A stretch of 64,000 nucleotides of DNA from JAFDBW01 sp963723355 (GCA_963723355.1 CAVRQQ010000034.1:1-64000), one strand, 5' to 3'. Positions 46,807 through 57,369 are shown, counted from the stretch's first letter. The notes: generated from the letters alone by a model not told the origin. Program-made: numbers and translations.

Positions 46807-46897
46807 CCGTTTGCGACGGTCAGCACCGGTTGCCCGATTCGTCCTCTCTGTGATATTTTACTGGCTCTTGTTTTATCAGCCCGGGGCATTTTTGTTT

Positions 46898-47643
46898 ATG
46901 CAGATTCCCAGACATCTTGCGATTATTATGGACGGTAATGGCCGTTGGGCTGAAAAGCGCCGCCTGCCACGCATCCTGGGACACCGTAAAGGTGTTGAGA
47001 CCGTCCAGCGGATCGTCGATGACTGTCTCGATCTGGGCATCGGTTACTTGACCCTGTATGCCTTCAGCTCGGAAAATTGGGGACGTCCCCGTGACGAAGT
47101 CGATGCCCTGATGGGATTGCTCGGCAACTTCCTGAAAAAGGAGTTGAGCCAGCTTCAGGAAAGAGGCATTCGGTTGGTGGCAATCGGCGAACTTGATCGC
47201 CTGCCGGAGGCAACCGTTAAAATCCTCAAGGACATTATCGCGAAGACCGAACATAATACGAAAATGGTCTTGAACCTGGCACTTTCCTATGGCTCGCGCA
47301 ACGAATTGACGAGGGCTATCAAGAGTCTAGCCGGGATGTTGCCGAGGGGAAACTGCGGTCTGACGATCTTTCTGAGCAGGATATTGAAGCCCGACTCGAT
47401 ACTCATGACATTCCGGACCCGGACCTGCTGATTCGCACGAGCGGGGAGATGCGGGTCAGTAATTTTCTGCTCTGGCAGATAGCCTATACGGAGCTTTACT
47501 TCACCGAGACGCTCTGGCCGGATTTCTCTCGCGACGAGTTAACGCAGGCTCTGCAGGTCTACAGCAACCGCCAGCGGCGCTTCGGTTTGACCGGTGCTCA
47601 ATTGGACAATCCGGCAGAAAGCGACGGGGAGGGGCGTCATTAA
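46898..47643 (+). CDS. uppS: Isoprenyl transferase UppS (one frameshift)
   Basis: UppS makes undecaprenyl diphosphate, the lipid carrier for peptidoglycan and O-antigen. The motif RHLAIIMDGNGRWAEKR, the YAFSSENW loop and the C-terminal LLWQIAYTELYFTETLWPDF are diagnostic. The frame breaks near 47330-47332: a C is missing (GCC CGG read as GCCGG), giving SLARDVAEGKLRSDDL once restored. It is the only break here that needs an added base. Restored length is about 249 residues. Confidence 0.92.
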
Positions 47644-48439
47644 AGAACGGATCATCACAGCAATTATTGCATTGCCGATACTGGTCCTCTGTGTTTTTTA
47701 TGCCAGTCCAGGACTGTTCTCCGGACTTCTGTTCGTCATCAGTGCCCTGGCTTTACAGGAATTCTACCGGATGGCGTTGCCTGCAGAGCGCCGTCTTGAA
47801 GGCTCATTGTCGATTATTGCCGGGGTCTTCTGCTGCCTCGGGATTGTTTATGCTACCAGTCCTTCGGCCCTCCTGTTAAGCGTCGTCCTGCCGTTTCTTC
47901 TCCTGACCCTGGTTTATCTTTTCCGTTTCCAAGATATCCAAAAGGTCAGCCGAGACCTTGCAGTCAGCCTGCTCGGCATCCTGTATATCCCTGTGTTGCT
48001 TGCCCATGCAGTCCTGCTGCGTGCTCTGCCAGATGGCCGCAACTGGATATTCCTGGTTCTTTTTCTGGTCATGGCAAGTGATAGTATGGCCTATTTTATC
48101 GGTATGAAGTTTGGCAAACACCGTCTTTACGAAGCCGTTAGCCCGAAAAAGAGTATCGAGGGCTCGATCGGCGGATTGGTCGGCGGTGTACTGGGCGCAG
48201 CGATCTGTAAATACTGTTTTTTTGTTGCGCTGAGCACGCTAGACGTCGTGCTTCTCGGCATCGGGGTCGGCGCCTTCAGCCAACTTGGTGATCTGGTCGA
48301 ATCGATGCTGAAACGCAGTTTCGGGGTTAAAGACTCAGGATCACTTATCCCCGGACATGGTGGCCTCCTCGACCGTCTCGACAGCCTGTTGTTCGCTTTT
48401 CCGTTAACCTACTATTATGCAGTATGGGTGTTTGCATGA
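47594..48439 (+). CDS. cdsA: Phosphatidate cytidylyltransferase CdsA
   Basis: CdsA makes CDP-diacylglycerol for phospholipid synthesis. It is a polytopic membrane protein; the C-terminal signature SPKKSIEGSIGG and DLVESMLKRSFGVKDSG to LIPGHGGLLDRLDSL is complete. The start is unclear: GTG 47594 lies inside uppS without a ribosome site, while ATT 47639 follows a strong GGGGAGGGG by 4 bases and would give the expected N-terminus KERIITAIIALPI. Its stop overlaps dxr. Confidence 0.9.
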   Translation: MLNWTIRQKATGRGVIKERIITAIIALPILVLCVFYASPGLFSGLLFVISALALQEFYRMALPAERRLEGSLSIIAGVFCCLGIVYATSPSALLLSVVLPFLLLTLVYLFRFQDIQKVSRDLAVSLLGILYIPVLLAHAVLLRALPDGRNWIFLVLFLVMASDSMAYFIGMKFGKHRLYEAVSPKKSIEGSIGGLVGGVLGAAICKYCFFVALSTLDVVLLGIGVGAFSQLGDLVESMLKRSFGVKDSGSLIPGHGGLLDRLDSLLFAFPLTYYYAVWVFA

Positions 48440-49608
48440 GACGATTGGCCATCCTGGGTTCGACCGGCTCAATCGGTGTGAGCACGCTTGAAATCGTTGC
48501 TGAACATCCGACTCGCTTTCAGGTCGTTGCTCTGACCGCAGGCCGTAACCTGGCTTTGCTCGAAGAGCAGATTGGCCGTTTTTCTCCCATAATGGTTGCC
48601 GTCCCCGACCAGGAAAATGCCCGACTCCTTGAACAGAGAATCGGCTCCAACGGACCTCAGGTTCTGTACGGCACGAAAGGTTTGATGGCCTGCGCTGCTG
48701 AATCTCCTGCCGAGATGGTTGTCTCGGCAATTGTCGGCGCAGCCGGTCTGGAACCAACCCTTGCCGCCATTGAAGCGGGGCGTGATATCGCCCTGGCCAA
48801 CAAGGAGACCCTGGTGATCGCCGGTGAACTGGTGATGGCCGCCGTGGCGAAGTCCGGCTGCAAGCTCTTCCCGGTGGACAGCGAGCACTCGGCTATTTAC
48901 CAGTCGCTCGAAGGGCACCGCAGGAAAGATGTCCGTCGTCTGATTCTGACGGCGTCCGGCGGGCCTTTCCGCAACTGGTCGATCGATGACCTGTGCGGGG
49001 TAACTCCCAAAGATGCGTTGGCACACCCCAACTGGACCATGGGTAGAAAAATCACCATCGATTCAGCGACCATGATGAACAAGGGCCTGGAAGTGATTGA
49101 AGCCCATTGGCTGTTCAACCTGCCGGTCGACAAGATAGCGGTACACATCCACCCGGAAAGTATCGTTCATTCCATGGTCGAATATGTTGACGGGGCTGTC
49201 ATGGCACAGCTCGGGATTCCTGACATGAAAACACCGATTGCCTACGCACTCAGTTACCCGGAGCGGCTGCCTCTGGATTTGCCGCCCCTGGATCTTTGCC
49301 GGCTCGGAAAACTGCATTTCGCTGCGCCTGACCGGAAGTGTTTCCCGTGTCTCGATCTCGCCTATGAAGCCATTCGCCGTGGCGGCACAACCCCTGCCGT
49401 ACTGAACGCCGCCAACGAGATTGCCGTGGAAGCTTTTTTGCAGGAAAAGATCGGGTTTCTTGACATCCCGCGGGTCATATCGATGGTGATGGAAGGGCAC
49501 TCGTGCACTGCCGTGGATGGGTTGGATAAAGTCCTGGTTGCAGATGCATGGGCGCGACAGATGGCTGAATCAGTTATTGATGATATTCAAGGAGCTTCCT
49601 ACGCATGA
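48436..49608 (+). CDS. dxr: 1-deoxy-D-xylulose 5-phosphate reductoisomerase Dxr
   Basis: Dxr commits carbon to the MEP isoprenoid route. It has 390 residues. The NADPH loop RRLAILGSTGSIGVSTLEI and metal-site motif VDSEHSAIYQ are present. ATG 48436 overlaps the cdsA stop (ATGA), and its stop overlaps rseP. The upstream ATG 48424 adds four residues. Confidence 0.96.
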   Translation: MRRLAILGSTGSIGVSTLEIVAEHPTRFQVVALTAGRNLALLEEQIGRFSPIMVAVPDQENARLLEQRIGSNGPQVLYGTKGLMACAAESPAEMVVSAIVGAAGLEPTLAAIEAGRDIALANKETLVIAGELVMAAVAKSGCKLFPVDSEHSAIYQSLEGHRRKDVRRLILTASGGPFRNWSIDDLCGVTPKDALAHPNWTMGRKITIDSATMMNKGLEVIEAHWLFNLPVDKIAVHIHPESIVHSMVEYVDGAVMAQLGIPDMKTPIAYALSYPERLPLDLPPLDLCRLGKLHFAAPDRKCFPCLDLAYEAIRRGGTTPAVLNAANEIAVEAFLQEKIGFLDIPRVISMVMEGHSCTAVDGLDKVLVADAWARQMAESVIDDIQGASYA

Positions 49609-50928
49609 TAACTATCGCTGCCGGCATTGTGATGCTGGGCATTCTGGTCTTTGTCCATGAACTCGGACATTTCTGTGTCGCGAAATTCTGTGGCGTCAAG
49701 GTCCTGAAATTCTCCCTTGGCTTCGGTCCTCGCCTTGTCTCGCGGCAATGGGGTGAGACCGAATACATGGTTTGCGCCATCCCACTCGGCGGTTATGTGC
49801 AAATGCTCGGCGAAGGCGGCGGGGAACAGGGCGAGGATGCGGAGATCTCTCCTGATGAAGAGCAGCGCTCTTTTTCCAAACAAAGCATTGCCCGGCGAAT
49901 GGCAATTGTCGCTGCTGGACCGGCCATGAACCTTATTTTGCCATTCCTGGTTCTGCCCCTTGCTTATCTGGTCGGGGTCAACCTGCCTGCCTACCTCGAA
50001 GAACCTCCATGTGTCGGTTATGTGATTCCTGGCTCAGAGGCTGAAACAGCCGGTTTTCATAAAGGTGACTGCATCGTGGAAATCAGCGGTCACAAGGTGA
50101 CAACCTGGACTGACACCGGGCCGGCGTTGGTGAATAGTGCCGGTGAGCCGATTGTTTTTATCCTTGATCGTTCAGGCCAGTTCTCTGAACTGACCATCGC
50201 TCCGGAGCATGGCGCCCTGGAAGGTCTCCAGTCGATCGGTCTTTTACCGGACCAGGAGGCCGTAATCGGTAGTCTTGCCCCGGGTATGCCGGCGGTCAAG
50301 GCGGGCCTCGAAGCCGGGGATAGAATCGTCTCCATCGGTGAGCGTGAGATCGTCTCGTGGTACGAACTCAAGGATGCGATCCAGGAGGTCGGGGGACAAC
50401 CGGTGACGATAGTTGTCGAACGCAATCAGGAACGGCTATTCGTTCCAAATCGTTCCGGAACAGGTTGACGACAGTAACAGTTACTTGATCGGTATTGCAC
50501 CGAATCAGGATACCGTGTTCAAGCGCTTCTCCCTTGGAGAGTCTATCAAGGCCGGTGCCGGGCGCAGTATGGACCTGATAGAGCTGACGCTGGTCTTTAT
50601 TCAGAAGCTGTTTGCCGGTCATGTTTCGACCAGTAATATTGGCGGGCCGATTACCGTGGTGCAGATTGCCGGTCAGGCTGCACAGACAGACATTTCAAGC
50701 ATATTGAGCGTCCTGGCTTTTCTCAGCATCCAGTTGGGGATTCTCAACCTCCTGCCGATTCCGATCCTGGATGGCGGCCATCTCTTCTTTTACACGTTCG
50801 AAATGGTTTTCCGGCGGCCGCTCTCATTGCGTGCCCGAGAATGGGCGCAACAGCTTGGGTTGATTCTGTTGATCATGTTGATGGTGCTGGCCTTCTATAA
50901 CGATATCGTGCGCATGATCGGGAATTGA
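49605..50928 (+). CDS. rseP: Site-2 protease RseP (one frameshift)
   Basis: RseP is a membrane zinc metalloprotease that cleaves anti-sigma factors within the membrane. The zinc motif is HELGH at residues 18-22, the second site NLLPIPILDGGH is near the C-terminus, and two PDZ domains lie between. The frame breaks around 50439-50440; dropping one T gives ERLSFQIVPEQVDD and about 440 residues. It overlaps dxr by four bases and precedes tsaB by one base. Confidence 0.92.
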
Positions 50929-50929
50929 C

Positions 50930-51643
50930 GTGTCTCCGACTTTGTTGACCATTCAGACCGCATCCCCCGCAGGCAGTATCGCATTGACTGCCGGTGAGCG
51001 TCTGCTCGCAGAGCTCAACCTTGATGTGCGGAAAACCCCGACGGAATGGTTGCTGCAGTCGATTGAGGATTTGCTGGACAAAACCGACGTCAAAAAAGCC
51101 GATCTTGACGCCATCGCCGTAGTGCAGGGCCCGGGTTCTTTTACCGGACTGCGGGTAGGCCTGGCCACGGCCAAGGGGCTGTCTCTGGCTACGGGATGTC
51201 CGTTGCTCGGCATATCGTCCCTGCAGTGTCTCGCCATGCAGCTGCCATTTGCCGGTCTGCCGGTCTGTGTCATGCTGGACGCGCGCAAGCAGGAAGTTTA
51301 CACGGCCAGTTACCGATGGGAAGGTGGATATCCTCATCCGGTCACGGAAGAAAAAGTGGTCGGACCCGACCTGTTGTTGGCCGGGGTCAGTAGTGAGACT
51401 CTTTTTGTGGGTAACGGTGCCCAGCTATACAGAACTTTGATCGTCAGGAAACTGGGTGGTCGGGCGCATTTCGCGCCAGCATTTATGAACTTGCCACGCG
51501 CTGCGGGAGCGGCCGCTCTGGCCCTGCGTGAATGGGAGGCAGGACGCACATCCACGGCAGATGAATTGCTGCCCAATTACCTTCGGCCTTCGGAAGCCGA
51601 ACTTAATTTGCATAACAAGAAAAAATCGGGGAATTCAGGTTGA
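50930..51643 (+). CDS. tsaB: tRNA threonylcarbamoyladenosine protein TsaB
   Basis: TsaB is the non-catalytic partner of TsaD in making t6A at position 37 of ANN-reading tRNAs. It has 237 residues. LLTIQTASPAGSIAL at the start, VVQGPGSFTGLRVGLATAKGL and VCVMLDARKQEVYTA are family motifs. The start is GTG. It closes the rpsB-to-tsaB gene run. Confidence 0.93.
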   Translation: MSPTLLTIQTASPAGSIALTAGERLLAELNLDVRKTPTEWLLQSIEDLLDKTDVKKADLDAIAVVQGPGSFTGLRVGLATAKGLSLATGCPLLGISSLQCLAMQLPFAGLPVCVMLDARKQEVYTASYRWEGGYPHPVTEEKVVGPDLLLAGVSSETLFVGNGAQLYRTLIVRKLGGRAHFAPAFMNLPRAAGAAALALREWEAGRTSTADELLPNYLRPSEAELNLHNKKKSGNSG

Positions 51644-51716
51644 CAACCCGGTCGCCCGTTCGTTATTTTTTAGATACCGTTCGTATATTTTATCCTTACC
51701 AACTCAGGAGGTGCTC

Positions 51717-51938
51717 ATGGCAGAGAATGACATGGATTTGATCCAACGCTTGAGTGAAGAAAACCCAAGATTCAGAAAACTGCACGAACAACATTTGTTT
51801 TTTGAAAAACAGCTCCAGGACCTGGATGAGAGAAACTACCTGACCCCCGAGGAAGATTTCGAGCGGAAAAAAATACAGAAGCTGAAGCTGGCCGGTAAAG
51901 ACGAAATGGAAGTCATTCTTCGAGATTACCGTCAGTAA
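51717..51938 (+). CDS. DUF465 (YdcH-like) small protein
   Basis: This 73-residue helical protein belongs to the DUF465 family: the pattern NPRFRKLHEQHLFFEKQLQDLD and the C-terminal KIQKLKLAGKDEMEVILRDY are typical. Its function is unknown. ATG 51717 lies after AGGAGG, which excludes the upstream in-frame extension. A terminator follows. Confidence 0.88.
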   Translation: MAENDMDLIQRLSEENPRFRKLHEQHLFFEKQLQDLDERNYLTPEEDFERKKIQKLKLAGKDEMEVILRDYRQ

Positions 51939-51962
51939 ACATTTGCGACATTACAGATTCAG

Positions 51963-51989
51963 CAGGGGCCGGTTTTCGGCCCCTGTTTT
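51963..51989 (+). terminator. Terminator after the DUF465 gene
   Basis: CAGGGGCCG and CGGCCCCTG form a perfect 9-bp stem around GTTTT, followed by four Ts. Confidence 0.88.
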
Positions 51990-52050
51990 GTTTCTCTGCA
52001 ACGAATGGCCACGCCGGTGAAGAAACATTCGATTTTTTTGTTTTTGCCCT

Positions 52051-52079
52051 TTACCTAGCGGGTTTACGCGGGTATAAAG
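52051..52079 (+). promoter_or_regulatory. Promoter of ilvD
   Basis: TTTACC (52051-52056) and TATAAA (52074-52079) are exactly 17 bases apart, 54 bases before ilvD. No attenuator or T-box is visible in the short leader. Confidence 0.6.
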
Positions 52080-52133
52080 AGCGGATATCTTGATCGATAG
52101 AACAGAGTTATTGTCCAGGAGGAGATAGAGCAA

Positions 52134-53798
52134 ATGACCCAGAAACGTAGCAGTGCCATCACCCAGGGATTTGAACGTACACCGCATCGGGCCTTATTGA
52201 AGGGGACAGGAGTCCCGCAGGAGGAGATGGGAAAACCCTTTATCGGGATTGCCTCATCTTTCACCGATTTGATCCCGGGTCATACGGGCATGCGCGATCT
52301 TGAGCGTTTCATCGAAAAAGGTGTCCACACAGGTGGCGGCTATTCCTTTATCTTCGGTATCCCCGGGGTCTGCGATGGCATCGCCATGGGACATCGCGGC
52401 ATGCACTATTCCCTGCCCACCCGCGAACTGATTGCTGATATGGTCGAATCGGTAGCAGAAGCGCACCGCCTTGATGGTCTCGTGCTGCTGACCAACTGTG
52501 ACAAAATTACCCCGGGCATGCTGATGGCAGCCGCTCGTCTTGATATTCCCTGCATCGTGGTCACTGCCGGTCCGATGATGACCGGTGCCGGCCGTGAAGG
52601 GCGCAAGTTCTCCTTCGTCACGGACACTTTTGAAGCCATGGCCCAATACAAGGCGGGCGTTATCGACGAGCAGGAACTGATGATGTGTGAGGACAAGGCC
52701 TGTCCGACTGCAGGTTCCTGCCAGGGCCTCTTTACCGCAAATACCATGGCCATCCTTACGGAAACCCTCGGTATGAGCCTGGTTCGCTGCGGAACCTCCC
52801 TGGCGGTTTCTTCGATGAAACGCCGGATCGCTTTTGCCAGCGGAGAACGTATTGTAAGCCTGGTCCGCGAACAGATAACTCCACGACAGATCATGACCCG
52901 CGCTGCGTTTGAAAACGCCATCCGGGTCGACCTGGCACTCGGCGGTTCGAGCAATACCGTACTGCACCTTCTGTCGATAGCACATGAAGCCGGAGTTGAA
53001 TTGCCTCTCGAGGACTTTGACCGTCTCGGTCGTGAGACCCCTCAACTGGCTTCAATGAACCCCGGCGGCAAGCATTTTATGGAAGACCTCGATGCGGCAG
53101 GCGGTGTTCCCGGCGTCCTTTACCAGTTACGTGATCTTATCAACGATAATCCGACCCTGACCGGTCCTACTGTAAAGGAGATCGTGGCCAGCGTCGCCTC
53201 CGTTGATGATGAGGTTATCCAGTCAGTCGATAAACCCGTCCGGGCCGAGGGTGGCCTGGCCATTCTGTTCGGCAACCTGGCGCCGCTTGGTTCGGTTGTA
53301 AAACAATCTGGCGTTTCGGCACAGATGATGAATTTTGAAGGCACGGCCCGTTGCTTCGAGTCCGAGGAAGCAGCCATGGAAGCCCTGATGGGCGGTCAGG
53401 TTGTCGCCGGCGATGTCGTCGTGATTCGTTACGAGGGACCCAAGGGTGGGCCTGGCATGAGGGAGATGCTTGCCCCGACTGCGACTCTGATGGGTCTTGG
53501 CCTGGGTGACAGCGTCGCACTCATCACCGATGGTCGTTTCTCCGGTGGTACCCGTGGCCCATGCATCGGGCATATCTCCCCTGAAGCCGCGGAGGGCGGT
53601 ACGATTGCCCTGGTTGAAGACGGTGACAAGATCCGTCTTGATATCCCGAATCGCAAGTTGGAGCTGCTGGTTGATGATGTGGTCCTTGCAGAACGCAGGT
53701 CAGCCTGGCAGGCACCGGAAGCAAAGATCAAGACCGGCTGGCTCGCCCGTTACGCCAAGGTCGTTACTTCGGCCAACACCGGAGCCATTTGTAAGTAG
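52134..53798 (+). CDS. ilvD: Dihydroxyacid dehydratase IlvD
   Basis: IlvD dehydrates dihydroxy-acids in isoleucine and valine synthesis using an iron-sulfur cluster. It has 554 residues. Cluster ligands appear in LLTNCDKITPGM and CPTAGSCQGLFTANTM, and SVALITDGRFSGGTRGPCIGH is diagnostic. The GGAGGAG ribosome site is 11 bases upstream. First gene of the ilvD-ilvB-ilvN-ilvC unit. Confidence 0.97.
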   Translation: MTQKRSSAITQGFERTPHRALLKGTGVPQEEMGKPFIGIASSFTDLIPGHTGMRDLERFIEKGVHTGGGYSFIFGIPGVCDGIAMGHRGMHYSLPTRELIADMVESVAEAHRLDGLVLLTNCDKITPGMLMAAARLDIPCIVVTAGPMMTGAGREGRKFSFVTDTFEAMAQYKAGVIDEQELMMCEDKACPTAGSCQGLFTANTMAILTETLGMSLVRCGTSLAVSSMKRRIAFASGERIVSLVREQITPRQIMTRAAFENAIRVDLALGGSSNTVLHLLSIAHEAGVELPLEDFDRLGRETPQLASMNPGGKHFMEDLDAAGGVPGVLYQLRDLINDNPTLTGPTVKEIVASVASVDDEVIQSVDKPVRAEGGLAILFGNLAPLGSVVKQSGVSAQMMNFEGTARCFESEEAAMEALMGGQVVAGDVVVIRYEGPKGGPGMREMLAPTATLMGLGLGDSVALITDGRFSGGTRGPCIGHISPEAAEGGTIALVEDGDKIRLDIPNRKLELLVDDVVLAERRSAWQAPEAKIKTGWLARYAKVVTSANTGAICK

Positions 53799-53850
53799 TC
53801 CGAATATTCAACCCGGCTCTTTACTAGCGAGCCGTTTCGAGGAGGAAGAA

Positions 53851-55552
53851 GTGAAACTGACTGGCTCTAAGATACTGCTGGAATGTCTGCTCCAGGAAGG
53901 GGTCGATACGATCTTCGGCTATCCAGGCGGCACAGTCATCAATATTTACGATGACTTGATGGATTCACCGATCAAGCACATTCTGACCCGTCATGAGCAG
54001 GCTGCAGTCCACGCCGCGGATGGCTATGCCCGGGCAACCGGCAAAGTGGGTGTCGCTATTGCCACCAGCGGCCCCGGTGCGACCAATACCATTACCGGGA
54101 TTGCGACAGCCTACATGGACTCGATTCCCATGGTTGTGATCACCGGCCAGGTGCCGACCCCGTTGATCGGTAATGATGCTTTCCAGGAAGCGGACGTTAT
54201 CGGCTTGACCCGCCCGATTACCAAGCACAATTACCTGGTCAGGGATATCAAGGATCTGGCGGTGACTATGAAGAAAGCCTTCTATATCGCCCGTACCGGT
54301 CGCCCCGGCCCTGTCGTGGTCGACTTGCCGAAAGATGTCCAAATCGCTACGGCAAAGTTCGAATATCCCGAGACCGTCGAACTGCGTGGCTACAAGCCGA
54401 CCTATAGCGGCAATATGCGCATGGTCGAAAAAGCCGCAAAAATGATCCTGTCGGCGAAGAAGCCGGTTCTCTATGTCGGTGGTGGCGCTTCTTTGACTGA
54501 CGCCCATGGTGAACTACTGGAACTTGCTGAAATGATCCAGGCTCCGGTTACAACCACACTGATGGGAATGGCCAGCTTTCCGACACAACACGATTTATCC
54601 CTTGGTATGCTCGGCATGCACGGGACCTACTATGCCAACATGGCGGTCACCAACTCCGACTTGCTGATTGCTCTGGGTGCGCGTTTTGACGACCGGGTCA
54701 CCGGCAAGATTGCGACATTTGCCCCGCACGCCAAGATTATTCATGTCGATATCGATCCGACCTCGATCAAGAAGAATGTGCGCGTCGACCTGCCAATCGT
54801 CGGGGATTTGCGTGACGTGTTGAAAAAGCTCAACAAGAAGCTCGCCGAGCACAAGGACGAGATTGAATCGATGCATAGCGCGCTGAAACCCTGGCATGAT
54901 GAGATTTCCGGCTGGCGCAAAGATCAGCCGATGACTTACAAGAGCCTCCAAAACCGAGATCAAGCCACAGTTTGTCATCGAAAAGCTGCGCGAGTTGTCC
55001 AACGATGATGCCATCGTGACCACCGAAGTCGGCCAGCACCAGATGTGGGCGGCCCAGTTTTTCGAATTCACTCAGCCGCGGACTTTTCTTTCCTCTGGCG
55101 GCCTTGGGACCATGGGTTACGGCTTGCCTGCTGCACTTGGCGCCCAGGCGGCCTTCCCGAAACGCCAGGTGATCGACATCTCCGGTGATGGCTCATTTCA
55201 GATGAACTCACAGGAATTGGCAACCCTGGTGCAGTACCGTTTGCCGGTGAAAATTGTCATCCTTAACAATAACTTCCTTGGTATGGTGCGGCAGTGGCAG
55301 CAGCTTTTCTTCGATAAACGCTACAGCCAGACCTGCATGGAACTGCCGATCGATTTCGTCAAGCTGGCTGAGGCCTATGGGGCAACCGGTCTAAGGGCAA
55401 CCAAACCGGGCGAGGTTGAAGATGTGATCAGGCAGGCCTTCGAAACACCTGGCCCGGTTATCATGGAGTTCAAGATCTCTCGCGAAGAGAATGTCATGCC
55501 GATGGTCCCTGCTGGTGCCGGTATCAATGAGATGTTGCTGAGGACTGCTTGA
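53851..55552 (+). CDS. ilvB: Acetolactate synthase large subunit IlvB (one frameshift)
   Basis: IlvB joins two pyruvates (or pyruvate and 2-ketobutyrate) with thiamine diphosphate and FAD. The N-terminal domain has GYPGGTVINIYDDL and the activating Glu in RHEQAAVHAADGYAR, and the C-terminal ThDP motif is GDGSFQMNSQELATL. The frame breaks in AAAA 54950-54953; dropping one A gives KSLQTEIKPQFVIEKL and about 567 residues. GTG start after GAGGAGGAAGAA. Confidence 0.94.
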
Positions 55553-55666
55553 GTTTTTCATAGTATCTGGATATCGATGGCATCAAACCAACGAAGCACA
55601 ACGCCTGCAGCGTAATGCAACAACACTGCAGGGGCGATCAATTCGCACTGTTTAGGAGTTAATGTA

Positions 55667-56161
55667 ATGCGACATACAATTTCTGTACTGGTAGAGAATG
55701 AATTCGGTGTTCTATCGCGGGTTTCCGGACTTTTTTCAGGCCGGGGATTTAATATCGAGAGTCTGTCCGTTGCGCCGACGCTAGATCCAACCATCTCACG
55801 CATGACGATCGTCACGAGCGGTGACGACAGGATTCTCGAACAGATCAACAAGCAGTTGAACAAGCTGATCGACACGATCAAGATCATCGATTTCACCGGC
55901 GAAGATTTTATCGAGCGTGAAATGGCGTTGATAAAAGTGACCGCGGATGAAAATTCCAGGGCCGAGATTTTGCGGATTGCCGATATTTTCCGCGGCAAGA
56001 TTGTTGATGTCACGCCGAAATGCTACACGGTGGAAGTCACCGGTTCACCGGTCAAGGTCAACGCCATAATCGATCTGCTGCGGCCTATGGGAATCAAGGA
56101 GTTGGTTCGTTCAGGGCCGGTTGTTCTTGGCCGTGGTCCGAAAGGTTGGAAGTCCGGCTGA
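55667..56161 (+). CDS. ilvN: Acetolactate synthase small subunit IlvN/IlvH
   Basis: This regulatory subunit binds valine for feedback inhibition. It has 164 residues: an ACT domain (RHTISVLVENEFGVLSRVSGLFSGRGFNI) and a C-terminal domain. It follows ilvB after a 114-base gap and has a TTAGGAG ribosome site. Confidence 0.94.
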   Translation: MRHTISVLVENEFGVLSRVSGLFSGRGFNIESLSVAPTLDPTISRMTIVTSGDDRILEQINKQLNKLIDTIKIIDFTGEDFIEREMALIKVTADENSRAEILRIADIFRGKIVDVTPKCYTVEVTGSPVKVNAIIDLLRPMGIKELVRSGPVVLGRGPKGWKSG

Positions 56162-56193
56162 GCCTGGTTGCCAGAGCGTAGAGACAACTGTGC

Positions 56194-56219
56194 CCCGGCC
56201 TATAAAAATGTTGGCCGGG
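56194..56219 (+). terminator. Hairpin between ilvN and ilvC
   Basis: CCCGGCC (56194-56200) and GGCCGGG (56213-56219) form a 7-bp stem around a 12-base loop. Without a clear T-run it is a weak candidate for a terminator or mRNA processing element before ilvC. Confidence 0.4.
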
Positions 56220-56282
56220 ACATTTCATTATGGTATTATCATCAGCTATTTAAACTAATAAAAACCCTGTAAGGAGGAAATC

Positions 56283-57302
56283 GTGAAGGTTTATTACGAT
56301 AAGGACGCTAATCTTGACATTGTTAAAGGTAAAAAAATTGCTGTGATCGGTTACGGTAGCCAGGGCCATGCCCATGCCAACAACCTTAAAGAAAGTGGTA
56401 TGGATGTTATTGTCGCCGAGTACCCAAAAGGCGGTGACAACTGGACCAAGGCTGAAAAGGCTGGTCATACCGTTATGATGACTGCGGATGCTGTCAAGGC
56501 AGCCAGTGTTATCATGATTCTGCTTCCTGATGAGATGCAGGCGGATATTTACAACGAGCAGATCGCTCCTCATATCAATCCGGGCAGCTATGTCGGTTTT
56601 GCCCACGGTTTCAATATCCATTACAACCAGATTGTTCCTGCCGGGGATATCAACGTTTTCATGGTGGCTCCTAAAGGTCCTGGCCATACTGTTCGTAACG
56701 AGTATGTCAACGGCGGTGGTGTCCCTTGCCTGATCGCTATTGAGAAGGATCCTTCCGGCGATACCAAGGAAATTGCACTCGCTTATGCCTCTGGTGTTGG
56801 TGGTGGTCGTTCCGGAATCATTGAAACCTCTTTCCGTGAAGAAACAGAAACTGACCTGTTCGGTGAGCAGGCCGTCCTTTGTGGTGGCGCTACGGCCCTG
56901 GTTCAGACTGGCTTTGAAGTGCTGGTGGAAGCGGGCTATGCCCCGGAGATGGCTTATTTCGAGTGTTTGCACGAACTGAAGCTGATTGTCGATCTTCTCT
57001 ATGAAGGCGGCATCGCCAATATGCGCTATTCGATCTCCAACACAGCTGAATTCGGTGACTTCACTCGTGGCCCACGGATTATCAACGAAGATACTAAAGA
57101 TGAAATGCGCCAGATCCTGTCTGAGATCCAAACTGGTGAGTTTGCCCGTGAATGGATTCTTGAAACCAAGGCGAACAAGCCGGTTCTGAATGCTCTTCGC
57201 CGTCTTGGCGCCGAGCATCCGATTGAAGAAGTCGGTGATCGCCTGCGTGGCATGATGAGCTGGATCGGTAAAGACAAACTGGTTGATAAAACCAAAAACT
57301 AA
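56283..57302 (+). CDS. ilvC: Ketol-acid reductoisomerase IlvC
   Basis: IlvC isomerises and reduces acetolactate with NADPH. It has 339 residues of the short class I type. KKIAVIGYGSQGHAHANNLKE is the dinucleotide site, and PKGPGHTVRNEY and the Mg-binding ETDLFGEQ follow. It starts at GTG after GGAGGAAATC. Confidence 0.97.
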   Translation: MKVYYDKDANLDIVKGKKIAVIGYGSQGHAHANNLKESGMDVIVAEYPKGGDNWTKAEKAGHTVMMTADAVKAASVIMILLPDEMQADIYNEQIAPHINPGSYVGFAHGFNIHYNQIVPAGDINVFMVAPKGPGHTVRNEYVNGGGVPCLIAIEKDPSGDTKEIALAYASGVGGGRSGIIETSFREETETDLFGEQAVLCGGATALVQTGFEVLVEAGYAPEMAYFECLHELKLIVDLLYEGGIANMRYSISNTAEFGDFTRGPRIINEDTKDEMRQILSEIQTGEFAREWILETKANKPVLNALRRLGAEHPIEEVGDRLRGMMSWIGKDKLVDKTKN

Positions 57303-57369
57303 TTAAAATTTTTCCTGAGATTCTGGATCAACCGATGAAGTTTCCGCACGGGAACTAGTTAATTGACTC

